Below the pieces are notes generated by a model. The model worked only from the letters and a program-made list of their open reading frames with translations. It did not search any database and had not been told where the DNA came from. A stretch of DNA of 43,053 nucleotides from Rhizobium sp. AC27/96. Its GTDB lineage: Bacteria > Pseudomonadota > Alphaproteobacteria > Rhizobiales > Rhizobiaceae. Positions 23,892-31,970 of the stretch are shown here, piece by piece (within the stretch, counting starts at the first letter, position 1; every line of letters starts with the position of its first letter). Made by a program: the position numbers and the translations under genes. The stretch spans positions 1-43,053 of the forward strand of contig NZ_LXKN01000033.1 of NCBI RefSeq assembly GCF_001692325.1, read 5' to 3'.

Positions 23892-24536
23892 GTGCGTCTT
23901 ATATTTCGCTACCTCAAGTTCGCGGTTTTTACGGTGGCTATCGTGTGGATCGTGGCTGCTGCCATCATCTGTTTGCGCGGCGTAACCATGCGCTATGACA
24001 CGGCCGATATTGCCGTGGTCTTCGGCAATGCGCTTTACGGCGATGGAACCCCGAAGCCGATCTTGGCATCTCGACTGGATGTCGCCGTGAATTGCTATCA
24101 GACGGGATATTGCGCAAAACTTTTTGTCAGCGGCAGTATCGACGGCCCGGGCCTCGATGAAGCAGCCGCGATGCAGACCTATCTATTGGCACGCGGCATT
24201 CCGGCCGATCGCATCATCGTCGACAACAAGGGCGACAACACGCTGGCAACGGCTCGCAATGCGATCGACTACATGCGGGAGCATCAGATTTCCCGCGTCA
24301 TGCTGGTAAGCCAGTACTATCATCTCGCAAGGGCGCAGCTGGCATTCGAGCGGGTGGGTGCCTCCGAGGTGTATGGGGCGTTTCCACATGCATTTCAGAT
24401 TCGCGATCTCTATTCGAGCTGGAGAGAGGTGCCCGCATTTGCAATTTACAGCGTCAGGCTGGCGTTGAACCCGGATTCAAAGCCCATTTCCTTCAGGCCG
24501 ATGCAATTCATTTTGAGCATCTTCGCCGCGCAATAG
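23892..24536 (+). CDS. YdcF/SanA-like DUF218 membrane protein
   Basis: A 214-residue protein with one N-terminal transmembrane helix (about 8-30, FAVFTVAIVWIVAAAIICL), then a DUF218 domain: IAVVFGNALYGDGTPKPILASRL (about 38-60), FVSGSIDGPGLDEAAAMQTYL, IIVDNKGDNTLATARNA and VSQYYHLARAQLAF. The conserved pattern (an acidic residue near TLATARN, then the QYYHLARA helix) is that of YdcF/SanA, envelope proteins of poorly known role; SanA affects vancomycin exclusion. The start is uncertain: GTG 23892 gives a compact signal anchor, and TTG 23856 would add 12 residues. Not obviously linked to neighbours. Confidence 0.75.
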   Translation: MRLIFRYLKFAVFTVAIVWIVAAAIICLRGVTMRYDTADIAVVFGNALYGDGTPKPILASRLDVAVNCYQTGYCAKLFVSGSIDGPGLDEAAAMQTYLLARGIPADRIIVDNKGDNTLATARNAIDYMREHQISRVMLVSQYYHLARAQLAFERVGASEVYGAFPHAFQIRDLYSSWREVPAFAIYSVRLALNPDSKPISFRPMQFILSIFAAQ

Positions 24537-24664
24537 CGGCTCCCGATTCCATCTTGGTATTCACTCCGCATACAAGCGATGAGGGTCAATGCTGCTTTCG
24601 ATTTCACGCAATAGTGAATCGACGCCACATTTCGCGTTTCGAAATAATGATGCCTTCTCTATAT

Positions 24665-24771
24665 TTGGAGCATTTCCAGCAAAAGTGCGTAGCGGTTTTT
24701 CGTCCAGAAATGCGTAAAAACAAAGAGATAGAGCCCTTTCGCGATTCGAAGAAAAGCGAAATGGCTCTAGA
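24665..24771 (-). repeat. RIME-like rhizobial palindromic intergenic repeat, copy 2
   Basis: Reverse complement of the element at 5970-6072. Shared blocks read, on the minus strand, GGGCTCTATCTCTTTG, TTTTTACGCATTTC, AAACCGCTACGCAC and TTTTGCTGGAAATGCTCC. It sits immediately upstream of the EcfG-type promoter of the receiver gene; only one base separates it from the GGAAC box. Confidence 0.7.
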
Positions 24772-24772
24772 T

Positions 24773-24797
24773 GGAACCAGATGAAGTTTTCGGGGTT
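24773..24797 (+). promoter_or_regulatory. Sigma-EcfG promoter for the stand-alone receiver gene
   Basis: GGAAC, 16 nt, GGTT, ending 23 nt before ATG 24820. It is one base away from the consensus CGTT. Its position rules out ATG 24781, which lies inside the promoter. Confidence 0.65.
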
Positions 24798-24819
24798 GGT
24801 AGCGACCCAGGGGGATTGC

Positions 24820-25185
24820 ATGACACAAGTGAACCCGAAGGTACTCGTCGTCGAAGACGAACCTTTGCTACTGATGACGGCGATCGATATCGTCGAGGGT
24901 GCCGGTTTTGAAGCTGTTTCCGCTCGCAATGCGGACGAAGCCATCCGCCTCCTCGAGAGCACTCCGGACATACGGATATTGTTTACCGACATCCATATGC
25001 CGGGATCCATGGACGGCCTGAAACTGGCAGCCGCAGTGCGCGAGCGTTGGCCCCCGATCGAGATCATCGTCGCCTCCGGCATGACACGGCCCGAGGTGAC
25101 GGAGATGCCGGAGCGCAGCGTTTTCTTTTCAAAGCCGTACGATCCCCGCAATGTCTCGGATGCGCTCCTCAAGTTCAGCGCATGA
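24820..25185 (+). CDS. Stand-alone receiver-domain response regulator
   Basis: A 121-residue single receiver domain: acidic pair E12-D13 in VVEDEP, phospho-acceptor D57 in FTDIHMPG, S86 in VASGM and K105 in SKP. No output domain. GGGGG lies 5 nt before ATG 24820 and a sigma-EcfG-type promoter precedes it. It is a clear paralogue of the receiver part of the protein at 14268 (shared NADEA, GAGF, SMDG). Downstream lies a DUF2934 gene, the same domain that is fused to the paralogue. Likely acts by protein contact in the stress phosphorelay. Confidence 0.9.
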   Translation: MTQVNPKVLVVEDEPLLLMTAIDIVEGAGFEAVSARNADEAIRLLESTPDIRILFTDIHMPGSMDGLKLAAAVRERWPPIEIIVASGMTRPEVTEMPERSVFFSKPYDPRNVSDALLKFSA

Positions 25186-25326
25186 CGGCATCGGTTGCCG
25201 TGTGAGCGAATAGTCGCCCTCACCTCCTTCACTCGGCTCATCGCTAGCCCAATGCATTTCCAACACGGCCGCTACGCTGGACAGGCTAAACTCAAGGCTG
25301 CCTTCTCAAACCATCACCTCCCGCTC

Positions 25327-25351
25327 GGAACAAAAGCTCGCTGCCAGAGTT
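25327..25351 (+). promoter_or_regulatory. Possible sigma-EcfG promoter for the DUF2934 gene
   Basis: GGAAC, 17 nt, GTT (i.e. 16 nt plus AGTT), ending 31 nt before the DUF2934 start at 25383. Spacing equals that of the other two boxes; the first base of the -10 differs from the consensus. Confidence 0.5.
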
Positions 25352-25382
25352 CGAGATAGCAGTGGTATTGATGGAGAAAGAC

Positions 25383-25655
25383 ATGAATGAGGACGATATC
25401 AGGAAGGCTGCCTATGCCCGCTGGCAAGCGGAAGGTGAGCCGGAAGGCCAGCACGAACGCCATTGGCGCGAAGCCTAGGAAGAGTTGACGTCAGGCAGCG
25501 ATGAGCACACCTCGGCACCCTCCAGGAATCATGCAGATGATTCAATATCCTCGCCTTCCGCAGAGGCTGGCGAGACGAGTTCAGAAGCCATTCCCGCGCG
25601 CGGGAATGGGCAAAGAGGCTTCAAGCCCGGTGAGCTTGCCTCAGAGAACAAATAG
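25383..25655 (+). pseudogene. DUF2934 protein gene interrupted by an in-frame TAG
   Basis: ATG 25383 with GGAG 6 nt upstream opens a DUF2934 motif (RKAAYARWQAEGEPEG, then HERHWREA) that ends at TAG 25476-25478 after 31 residues. The same frame then continues for 58 codons without a stop (EELTSGSDEHTSAP ... FKPGELASENK) to TAG 25653-25655. The continuation is polar and Ser/Glu-rich, as expected for the tail of such small proteins, and in-frame, so a single base change to TAG explains the break. It may be a pseudogene, a functional 31-residue remnant, or a readthrough product. Confidence 0.7.
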
Positions 25656-25781
25656 GGCTGGTGCAAATACCGAAAGGCGGCGTCTGCTTCTTGCGGTCAC
25701 GCGCCGGAAGAGCCGGCGCAATTATGCTCCCATCAAGCGGACAGCTGACCACCGGAAAACATACAATCGAAGGAGCCTACC

Positions 25782-26030
25782 ATGACAAAGCGTCAGCCGG
25801 TGTCGGCGACAGTACATGTTGCGAGTGCTTCAAAGACACCAAAAAGCAATAGAATTCGCTCCGACAAAGGCGACAAAACCGCCTATGAGCGCGGTGCAGA
25901 TGCGGGCAGAAAGACGGACTCGCAACCGGCCAACCCCTATCCGGACGGCAGCGATGCCGCCAAGACATTCGAACATGGGCAGCTGGATGCTCAAAAGGTC
26001 AGGAGCAACGACAAGCCGCCTGGGAGGTAA
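25782..26030 (+). CDS. Small hydrophilic protein, unknown family
   Basis: An 82-residue protein, Lys/Asp/Gly-rich, with no hydrophobic segment and hence probably disordered: SNRIRSDKGDKTAYERGADA, then RKTDSQPANPYPDGSDAAKTFEHGQLDAQ. An AAGGAG ribosome-binding site lies 6 nt before the ATG, which supports it as a gene. Composition resembles small stress-associated proteins of rhizobia, and it follows stress-type genes, but I see no GGAAC box directly upstream and cannot name a family. Confidence 0.6.
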   Translation: MTKRQPVSATVHVASASKTPKSNRIRSDKGDKTAYERGADAGRKTDSQPANPYPDGSDAAKTFEHGQLDAQKVRSNDKPPGR

Positions 26031-26105
26031 GCCCGTCTTCATCGGATTGCCCGGCTGCGGAGATGATCTTCATGGCCGCACGTGCCCCGCGACCTCTGAT
26101 GCAAG

Positions 26106-26129
26106 ATTATTCAAACGCTGTTTGATAAT
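26106..26129. terminator. AT-rich dyad between convergent genes
   Basis: ATTAT-T-CAAAC and GTTTG-ATAAT around GCT form a near-perfect dyad with one bulged T. It lies between the end of the small hydrophilic gene and the end of the ROK gene and could end transcription from both sides. An operator role is also possible given its AT-rich symmetry. Confidence 0.4.
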
Positions 26130-26152
26130 TAATGCCTCGAAAGCGGCTGTCG

Positions 26153-27442
26153 TTACCCCAGGGCAGAATCGATTCCCAGGGCGGCGAGCGCCGGATTGGC
26201 GGCCATGGGCGTCTTGCTGATGGTCGCGCGCCAGGAGGCGCCTGACGTGCCGGGCTGCATGACGATGGCGATCGGCAGGGCGGCGGCGCCGAGCGCCGGC
26301 AGTTCGGCGGCATGTTCCGCCCGCATCAGGCGCGGATGGCTGTTGGAGTGCCGGTGCGTCATCGTGGGTAGCAGCGGCGTTGCGGCAGCGATGATTCCAT
26401 CCAGCAATTCCAAGGGCAGGCCGCCGCCGATGACGATGGTATCGGGGTCGAGCATGGCTTCGACATTGCGGATGGCGATCTTCAAATATTGGCCGGCCTC
26501 CTGTTGCCAGGCGAGCAATCGAGCATCGCCGGCGCGAAAACAGGCGGCCAGCTCTTCGGCGGGCACCTCGTCCGGCGTGCGCGTCGGACCGCAAATGGTT
26601 TCAGCCGCAGAATAGAACGAGACATATTGCTCCAGGCAACCGCGGCTGCCGCAGGGGCAAAGCCGGCCGCCGGGCTTGACGATCATGTGGCCGATTTCCC
26701 CGGCGCCCCCGAAGGCACCGCGATAATGATGGCCGTCCATGACAAGGCCGCCACCGACGCCCAGATTGAAATGCAGATAGAAGAAGCTGCGGGCGACGCG
26801 GCCAATGCCGTAGAGGCGTTCGCCGATGGCTGCCACGGTCGCGTCGTTTTCGACGAAGGTTCGCACGCCGGTCAGTTCTTCAAGCTTTGCCGCCAGCGGA
26901 AATTTGGTCCATTCGTCGGCTTCCTGAACCTTGTCATACCAGAATGTGCCGTTCTCAACTGTCCCCGGAACGCTGCAGCCGATGCCCCAGATTTTCTGCC
27001 GCTGTATTCCCGACGTCTCGACAAGCCGGTTCACCAGGGTGCCGAGCGCCTGGGCGATCAAGGCGGGCTCGCGCTCGATCAGATCCTGCGCCTCGCTGGC
27101 GACCACCGTGCCGGTGAGGTCGACGAGTACGCCGGAAACCCGGCGATAGGCGAGAGACAGACCAATCGTATAGCCGCCCGCCGGATCAAGTGACAGCTCG
27201 ACGGCGGGTTGCCCGCGCTGTCCCAAACGCTTGCCCTGCTGGCGAATCAAGCCGGCAACTTCCAGTTCCGACGCAATGTTGGAGATCGCCTGAACGGTAA
27301 GGCCAATGGTCTTTGCCAGTTCCGTGCGCGTGATTGGTCCACCACGACGCACGGCATCGAAGACCGCACGGCGATTGAGTGTTCGGGTCTGCGCCAGATT
27401 GGTGCCCGGCATTGCGCCGTCGTGATCTGCTGAAGTGGCCAT
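26153..27442 (-). CDS. ROK-family transcriptional regulator
   Basis: A 429-residue ROK repressor. The N-terminal winged helix spans about 25-80 (ITRTELAKTIGLTVQAISNI at 37-56). The ROK domain carries the sugar-binding VENDATVAA (197-205), GEIGHM (248-253) and the zinc-binding CPCGSRGCLE (262-271). It lies upstream of, and divergent from, the second polyamine-type operon, with 640 bp between. ROK regulators bind sugars or sugar phosphates, which fits the sugar operon at 37-43 kb better than a polyamine operon; the real targets are unknown. A TTTAATTAAA dyad is 47 bp upstream of its start. Confidence 0.92.
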   Translation of the reverse strand: MATSADHDGAMPGTNLAQTRTLNRRAVFDAVRRGGPITRTELAKTIGLTVQAISNIASELEVAGLIRQQGKRLGQRGQPAVELSLDPAGGYTIGLSLAYRRVSGVLVDLTGTVVASEAQDLIEREPALIAQALGTLVNRLVETSGIQRQKIWGIGCSVPGTVENGTFWYDKVQEADEWTKFPLAAKLEELTGVRTFVENDATVAAIGERLYGIGRVARSFFYLHFNLGVGGGLVMDGHHYRGAFGGAGEIGHMIVKPGGRLCPCGSRGCLEQYVSFYSAAETICGPTRTPDEVPAEELAACFRAGDARLLAWQQEAGQYLKIAIRNVEAMLDPDTIVIGGGLPLELLDGIIAAATPLLPTMTHRHSNSHPRLMRAEHAAELPALGAAALPIAIVMQPGTSGASWRATISKTPMAANPALAALGIDSALG

Positions 27443-27488
27443 ACCTGTTCTCTCATCAAAGCTCCGGTTGCAAGATATTCAAAAACCG

Positions 27489-27498
27489 TTTAATTAAA
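27489..27498. promoter_or_regulatory. AT-rich palindrome upstream of the ROK gene
   Basis: TTTAATTAAA, a perfect 10-bp dyad 47 bp before the ROK start. ROK repressors such as NagC and XylR bind AT-rich dyads, so this is a candidate autoregulatory site. Short AT dyads can arise by chance. Confidence 0.3.
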
Positions 27499-27716
27499 AA
27501 GTGTTGTGTTATTAGTCGTGTGACGCCTCGTTGCGGGCAAACGTGCCGGCCTGCCTTGGTCGGCATGAAAGGGCTTTCGGTTGACCGGAATGGCGGCGCC
27601 GGGCGTTCCTGTCCGGCAAGCTCCGGTCATGTCGGCTGCAAACACGAAGAGCATGCATCAGCCGAATATTCGAAGAGGCGGAGCTCACCAAAGGCTCAAT
27701 TTCTTTCGAATAATTA

Positions 27717-27732
27717 GTAACCATATAGTTAT
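27717..27732. promoter_or_regulatory. GTAAC-N6-GTTAY operator-like site
   Basis: GTAACCATATAGTTAT. Its inner 14 bases are the exact reverse complement of the inner 14 bases of the site at 42987-43002, and the half-sites match the perfect palindrome at 42780-42795. It is 275 bp upstream of the ROK gene. Confidence 0.45.
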
Positions 27733-28082
27733 GTAGTGACTGAGCTTGACCTTTGCCTCGCTCCTGAGGCCGGCTCTTGTCGCTGTTGAAAAATTGCTGA
27801 GATGGGCACTCCCCACGTTCTTGAATAGAACGTTGCTGGAGGATGAGCCCTTACTATCTCATTTAATAAATATAAATAAAATCAACATTTTAATAAGATT
27901 GTTGAGCCGTTTCATGCCCTTAGGATAGATGGCGAGAAATCATGCGTCACCGGTTCTCAATTTCCTGACGCCGATGCTGTCGATTTTTAAGTTTGGCTGG
28001 ACCTACGCCGCTTGACAGGAGAATTTTGCCGCTGTTAGCTATTCACCAAATGGTTATTTATAAAAATCTGAGGGGCTAAAAC

Positions 28083-29093
28083 GTGCAGGCTATGATCGGT
28101 ATAGAGGGTGTCTCGAAGTCCTTCTCCACGAAGGGCGCCGGTCTCGTCACCGCCTTGAACACGGTTGATCTCACAATCCAGGACAATGAGTTCTTCACCC
28201 TGCTCGGCCCCTCGGGCTGCGGAAAGACGACGCTGCTGCGTCTGATCGGCGGGTTTGAGGCGCCGACGACGGGCAAGATCCGCATCGGCGATATCGACGC
28301 AGCCTCGCTGCCGCCGCAGAAGCGGCCCGTCAATACGGTCTTCCAGAGCTATGCACTGTTCCCGCATATGACGATTGCCGAGAACGTAGCCTTCGGTCTG
28401 CAAATGCTCAAAGTGCCGAAGGCCGATATCGATCAGCGGGTGCGCGCTGCGTTGAGCATGGTGCGGCTCGACAATTATGCCTCTCGCAGCCCTCGTCAGC
28501 TCTCCGGCGGTCAGCAACAACGCGTCGCGCTCGCAAGGGCGCTTGCTCCGCGCCCGAAGGTGCTGCTGCTCGACGAGCCGCTGTCGGCGCTGGATCTGAA
28601 GCTCCGCAAGGAAATGCAATCGGAGTTAAAGCGCCTGCAGCGCGAGACCGGCATCACCTTCATTCTGGTCACGCATGATCAGGAGGAGGCGCTGGCAATG
28701 TCGGATCGCATCGCCGTCATGTCGGCAGGCAACATCCTCCAGGTGGGTGAGCCCAGGGAGATCTACGATAATCCGCAAAGCCATTTCGTGGCGGATTTCA
28801 TCGGCGAGTCCAATGTTATTCCCGGCACTGTTCTCGGTCGCGACCCCGCGATCATGGTTGCGGTGCGTCCAGAGCGGGTTGCCGTTTCTCCCGCCATGAA
28901 TTCGGGGCAGGGGCGGGCCAGAGGCACGATCGCGTCAGTCACCTTCCTTGGCCTCGATACGCTCTATGAGGTCACGCTCGACGGCGGCAGCAAGGTGCGC
29001 AGCCGCTGCCGCGATGCGGAACTTTCCCTGACCGCCGGGCAATCCGTCGTCGTCGATTGGCCGAGTGGCGTCGAACGCCACCTGCTGAATTGA
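28083..29093 (+). CDS. ABC ATP-binding protein, spermidine/putrescine type (PotA-like, second system)
   Basis: A 336-residue ATPase. Walker A GPSGCGKTT 42-50, signature LSGGQQQR 140-147, Walker B LLLDEP 161-166, TOBE-type C-terminus (about 255-335). GTG 28083 is chosen because GAGGGG lies 7 nt before it, whereas ATG 28092 would be 16 nt away. First gene of the operon that leads to the amine oxidase. It is only moderately similar to the PotA-like protein at 21574, so the two systems are not a recent duplication. Confidence 0.93.
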   Translation: MQAMIGIEGVSKSFSTKGAGLVTALNTVDLTIQDNEFFTLLGPSGCGKTTLLRLIGGFEAPTTGKIRIGDIDAASLPPQKRPVNTVFQSYALFPHMTIAENVAFGLQMLKVPKADIDQRVRAALSMVRLDNYASRSPRQLSGGQQQRVALARALAPRPKVLLLDEPLSALDLKLRKEMQSELKRLQRETGITFILVTHDQEEALAMSDRIAVMSAGNILQVGEPREIYDNPQSHFVADFIGESNVIPGTVLGRDPAIMVAVRPERVAVSPAMNSGQGRARGTIASVTFLGLDTLYEVTLDGGSKVRSRCRDAELSLTAGQSVVVDWPSGVERHLLN

Positions 29094-29107
29094 GTGGAGG
29101 CGGTCTC

Positions 29108-29980
29108 GTGAACGAAAATCGCACTCTGGCTCTTATCGCCCCGGCCTTCCTGGTCATCGGCATCTTCATGGTGCTGCCGCTCTGCATCGCCGTCGTCTAT
29201 TCCTTCATGACCGCCAACCCCTATGGCGGCGTGACCATGCCGCTGACCTTCGATGCCTATGTGCAGTTCCTGTTCCGGCGCGATTTCGACGACAGCCTGA
29301 TGTTCTCGTGGAGCTACGTGATCATCATCCTGCGCTCCATCTATCTGGCGGCAGCAACGACGGTCATCTGTCTCGCACTTGGCTTGCCCGTTGCCTGGTA
29401 TATCGTTTGCCAGGCGCCGGAGCGCCGTCGAATCCTGCTGTTCTTCGTCACGCTGCCGTTCTGGATCAACACGCTGATCCGCACCTATTGCTGGGTGTTG
29501 ATCCTGCGCGACGAAGGGCTGGCGAACGGTCTTTTGAAGTCGTTGGGTGTGATCAACGGTCCGCTGCCACTGCTCTACAATGATGGCTCGATCCTGCTGG
29601 GCCTGGTCTATACGTTCCTGCCCTTCATGATCCTACCTGTCTATTCGACGCTGGAGCGCATCGACCCCCGGCTGATCGAAGTGGCCTATGATCTCTATGC
29701 CAATCGTTATGCCGTCTTCCGCCGCGTGATCTGGCCTCTGGCCAAGCCCGGCGCGCTGGTTGGCGCCAGCCTCGTGTTCGCTCCTGCCCTCGGTTCATTC
29801 CTGGCGCCGGACCTGCTTGGTGGCGGCAAGAAGCTTCTCATCGGCAGTCTCGTGCAGATGCAGTTCACCACCTCGCGCAACTGGCCCTTCGGTGCGGCGC
29901 TGTCGATCGTCGTGACGGTGGGCGTGTTGCTGATCTTCCTCGCCCGTGCCCGCAAGGTGCCTGAGGAGGGTCGCTCATGA
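29108..29980 (+). CDS. ABC permease, spermidine/putrescine type (PotB-like, second system)
   Basis: A 290-residue inner-membrane permease. First helix LALIAPAFLVIGIFMVLPL (about 7-25), then FFVTLPFWINTLIRTYCWV and the EAA-type loop EVAYDLYANRYAVFRRVIWP. GTG 29108 is chosen over the frame start at 29057, which lies inside the ATPase gene: GGAGG sits 8 nt before GTG 29108. The end overlaps the PotC-like start in an ATGA. Confidence 0.92.
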   Translation: MNENRTLALIAPAFLVIGIFMVLPLCIAVVYSFMTANPYGGVTMPLTFDAYVQFLFRRDFDDSLMFSWSYVIIILRSIYLAAATTVICLALGLPVAWYIVCQAPERRRILLFFVTLPFWINTLIRTYCWVLILRDEGLANGLLKSLGVINGPLPLLYNDGSILLGLVYTFLPFMILPVYSTLERIDPRLIEVAYDLYANRYAVFRRVIWPLAKPGALVGASLVFAPALGSFLAPDLLGGGKKLLIGSLVQMQFTTSRNWPFGAALSIVVTVGVLLIFLARARKVPEEGRS

Positions 29981-30786
29981 AGACCGCGCGACCCTTCGAT
30001 TGGCGTCATACGCCCGGCCTTTCGGCCTTCACGGCCGTCATCATGCTGTTCTTCTACGCGCCGCTGGCGATCCTGGTGATCTACTCCTTCAATGCCAACC
30101 AGTTGGTGACGGTTTGGAGCGGCTTCAGCTTCCATTGGTTCGTCGATGTTGCCGCCAACACCGATATCCGCCGCGCTGCCTTCAACAGCATTATTATTGC
30201 TATCGCTGCGACGGTCGCTTCGACCCTGATCGCGACGGCCGGAGCCCTGGCGCTAGAGCGCGGCAAGCTGCGCTTCGGACGGGCGACGGTGACGGCGATG
30301 ATCGCGCTGCCGCTGATCGTGCCGGAGATCATTGTGGCGATCATGACGCTGATCTTCTTCTCGATGGTCGGCATGCATAACGGGCTGGTCAATCTCATCA
30401 TCGCCCATACCGTCTTCTGCATCCCGTTTGCGCTGCTACCGGTGCAGGCCCGCCTGCGTGATATGGGTGGCGCGCTGGAAGAGGCGGCGCGCGATCTCTA
30501 CGCCAGCGAGTGGCAGCTTTTTCGGCGCGTGACACTGCCGCTCTTGATGCCGGCGATTTCGGCCGGCGCCTTGATGGCCTTCGTCGTCTCGCTCGACGAT
30601 TTCCTGATCAGCCTGATGGTGTCCGGAGCCGGGTCCACGACGCTGCCGGTCTATGTCTACGGTATGATGCGGCTTGGCGTGACGCCGGAGGTCAATGCCA
30701 TCTCCACCATTCTGCTTGCGGTCTCGCTGGTCTTCGTCACGGCATCGCTTTTGCTCGGACGACGAAGCCAGAAGGCAGAACAATAA
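29977..30786 (+). CDS. ABC permease, spermidine/putrescine type (PotC-like, second system)
   Basis: A 269-residue permease with the PotC layout: FTAVIMLFFYAPLAILVIYS as first helix, RRAAFNSIIIAIAATVAST, and the EAA loop EEAARDLYASEWQLFRRVTLP (about 168-188) followed by FVVSLDDFLISLMVSG. ATG 29977 overlaps the PotB-like stop. The binding-protein gene starts 30 nt after its stop. Confidence 0.92.
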   Translation: MKTARPFDWRHTPGLSAFTAVIMLFFYAPLAILVIYSFNANQLVTVWSGFSFHWFVDVAANTDIRRAAFNSIIIAIAATVASTLIATAGALALERGKLRFGRATVTAMIALPLIVPEIIVAIMTLIFFSMVGMHNGLVNLIIAHTVFCIPFALLPVQARLRDMGGALEEAARDLYASEWQLFRRVTLPLLMPAISAGALMAFVVSLDDFLISLMVSGAGSTTLPVYVYGMMRLGVTPEVNAISTILLAVSLVFVTASLLLGRRSQKAEQ

Positions 30787-30816
30787 TCTCCAGGCAAAAA
30801 TAACAGAGAGGGAACC

Positions 30817-31863
30817 ATGACCAAAATGAAGAAACTGCTCCTGAGTGCCAGCCTGCTTGCAGGCGTTGCCTGCGCCATGCCGCATGCGGCTTTTGCCGAT
30901 GCCGGCGTGCTGCATATCTACAATTGGACCGACTATACCTCCGACGAGATGGTCAAGAAATTCGAGGCGGAAACCGGCATCAAGGTGACGATCGACACCT
31001 ATGATTCCAACGAGACTGCCCTTGCCAAGATCAGCTCCGGCGCATCCGGCTATGACGTGATGATCATCAGCAACGACTTCGTGCCGATCTTCGCAAGCCA
31101 GGGCCTGTTACAGGATGTCGGCGTCGCCTCGATGCCGAACTTCAAGAACCTGGAGCCGAAATGGCAGAAGCGTCCGTGGGACGTCGATGCGAAATATTCG
31201 GTTCCGTGGGTGTGGGGAACGACGTCCTATTCGGTGGATACCGCGATCTACAAGGGCCCGACCGATAGCTTAAAGGCGCTGTTCGAACCATCCGCCGACC
31301 TCAAGGGCAAGATCGGCATGTTCGGCTCGCCAAGCGAAGTCATGTCGCTGGCATTGCTCTACCTCGGCAAGGACCAGTGCAACGTCAACCCGGCAGATCT
31401 GAAGCAGCTCGACGCATTGCTGCAGGCGCAGAAACCTTTCGTGAAGGTCTATAATTCCGACGGAACGACGGAGCGCCAGGTGTCCGGCGAAACCGTCATG
31501 CATGAGCAATGGTCGGGCAAGGCGCTGGCCGCACGCCAGCAGAAATCGACCATCAAATACGTCATTCCAAAGGAAGGCGTGATCGGCTGGATGGACAATG
31601 TTGCTGTTCCGAAGGGCGCTCCCGATCTGGAGAACGCCAAGAAGTTTCTGAACTTCCTGATGGACCCCGAGAACATTGCCCTGCAGCAGAAGTCGACCGG
31701 CTATCAGAGCGCGGTCGCCGGATCGAACAAATATCTGCCGCCAGAAGTTGGCAACTCGCCGGAGTTCAATCCGCCGTCCGATCTCAAGATCGTCTTCGCA
31801 CCCTCCTGCCCGGAAAAGGCGACGCGCGCCTATGACCGGATCTGGACGGACCTGCGCCAATAA
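30817..31863 (+). CDS. ABC substrate-binding protein, spermidine/putrescine type (PotD-like, second system)
   Basis: A 348-residue periplasmic binding protein. Sec signal peptide: basic MTKMKK, hydrophobic LLLSASLLAGVAC, cleavage after AFA near 27. PotD features: LHIYNWTDYTSDEMVKKFE, KISSGASGYDVMIISNDF, VPWVWGTTSYSVDTAIY, FLNFLMDPENIALQQ. The acidic and aromatic residues fit an amine ligand (W-T-D motif, DYTS). A strong hairpin follows the stop, then the amine oxidase. The ligand is likely a polyamine or another primary amine that the oxidase can use (inference from context). Confidence 0.93.
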   Translation: MTKMKKLLLSASLLAGVACAMPHAAFADAGVLHIYNWTDYTSDEMVKKFEAETGIKVTIDTYDSNETALAKISSGASGYDVMIISNDFVPIFASQGLLQDVGVASMPNFKNLEPKWQKRPWDVDAKYSVPWVWGTTSYSVDTAIYKGPTDSLKALFEPSADLKGKIGMFGSPSEVMSLALLYLGKDQCNVNPADLKQLDALLQAQKPFVKVYNSDGTTERQVSGETVMHEQWSGKALAARQQKSTIKYVIPKEGVIGWMDNVAVPKGAPDLENAKKFLNFLMDPENIALQQKSTGYQSAVAGSNKYLPPEVGNSPEFNPPSDLKIVFAPSCPEKATRAYDRIWTDLRQ

Positions 31864-31875
31864 TACCGACCATCA

Positions 31876-31900
31876 GACAGGCCGCGCGTGGCGGCCTGTC
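31876..31900 (+). promoter_or_regulatory. Intercistronic hairpin between the binding-protein and amine oxidase genes
   Basis: Perfect 10-bp arms GACAGGCCGC and GCGGCCTGTC with a 5-nt loop, 12 nt after the binding-protein stop. No T-run, so readthrough into the oxidase gene is likely. Same type and position as the hairpins at 11335 and 20339. Confidence 0.6.
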
Positions 31901-31970
31901 GACAACGACGAACCGCGTGGGATGGCCGTTCAGCCGGCCGCCACCGCAATAGAATAGGGAACAGAGTGCC

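Larger units (their letters stand above)
27443..28082. other. 640-bp regulatory region between the ROK gene and the second polyamine-type operon
   Basis: No supported gene. Notable elements: TTTAATTAAA at 27489-27498 near the ROK start; the dyad GTAACCATATAGTTAT at 27717-27732; an inverted repeat ACGTTCT/AGAACGT at 27815-27833; a very AT-rich stretch 27856-27900; and TTCACCAAATGGTTAT at 28042-28057 close to the PotA-like start. The length is unusual in a window where most gaps are under 150 bp. Confidence 0.6.

Noticed and set aside
24781..24819. Earlier ATG start for the stand-alone receiver gene
   Set aside because: The codons lie within the GGAAC-N16-GGTT promoter, and ATG 24820 has its own strong ribosome-binding site.
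27746..27928. 60-codon ORF in the ROK to PotA-like gap
   Set aside because: No ATG, no ribosome-binding site, and no recognisable protein pattern; it crosses an AT-rich, promoter-like stretch.
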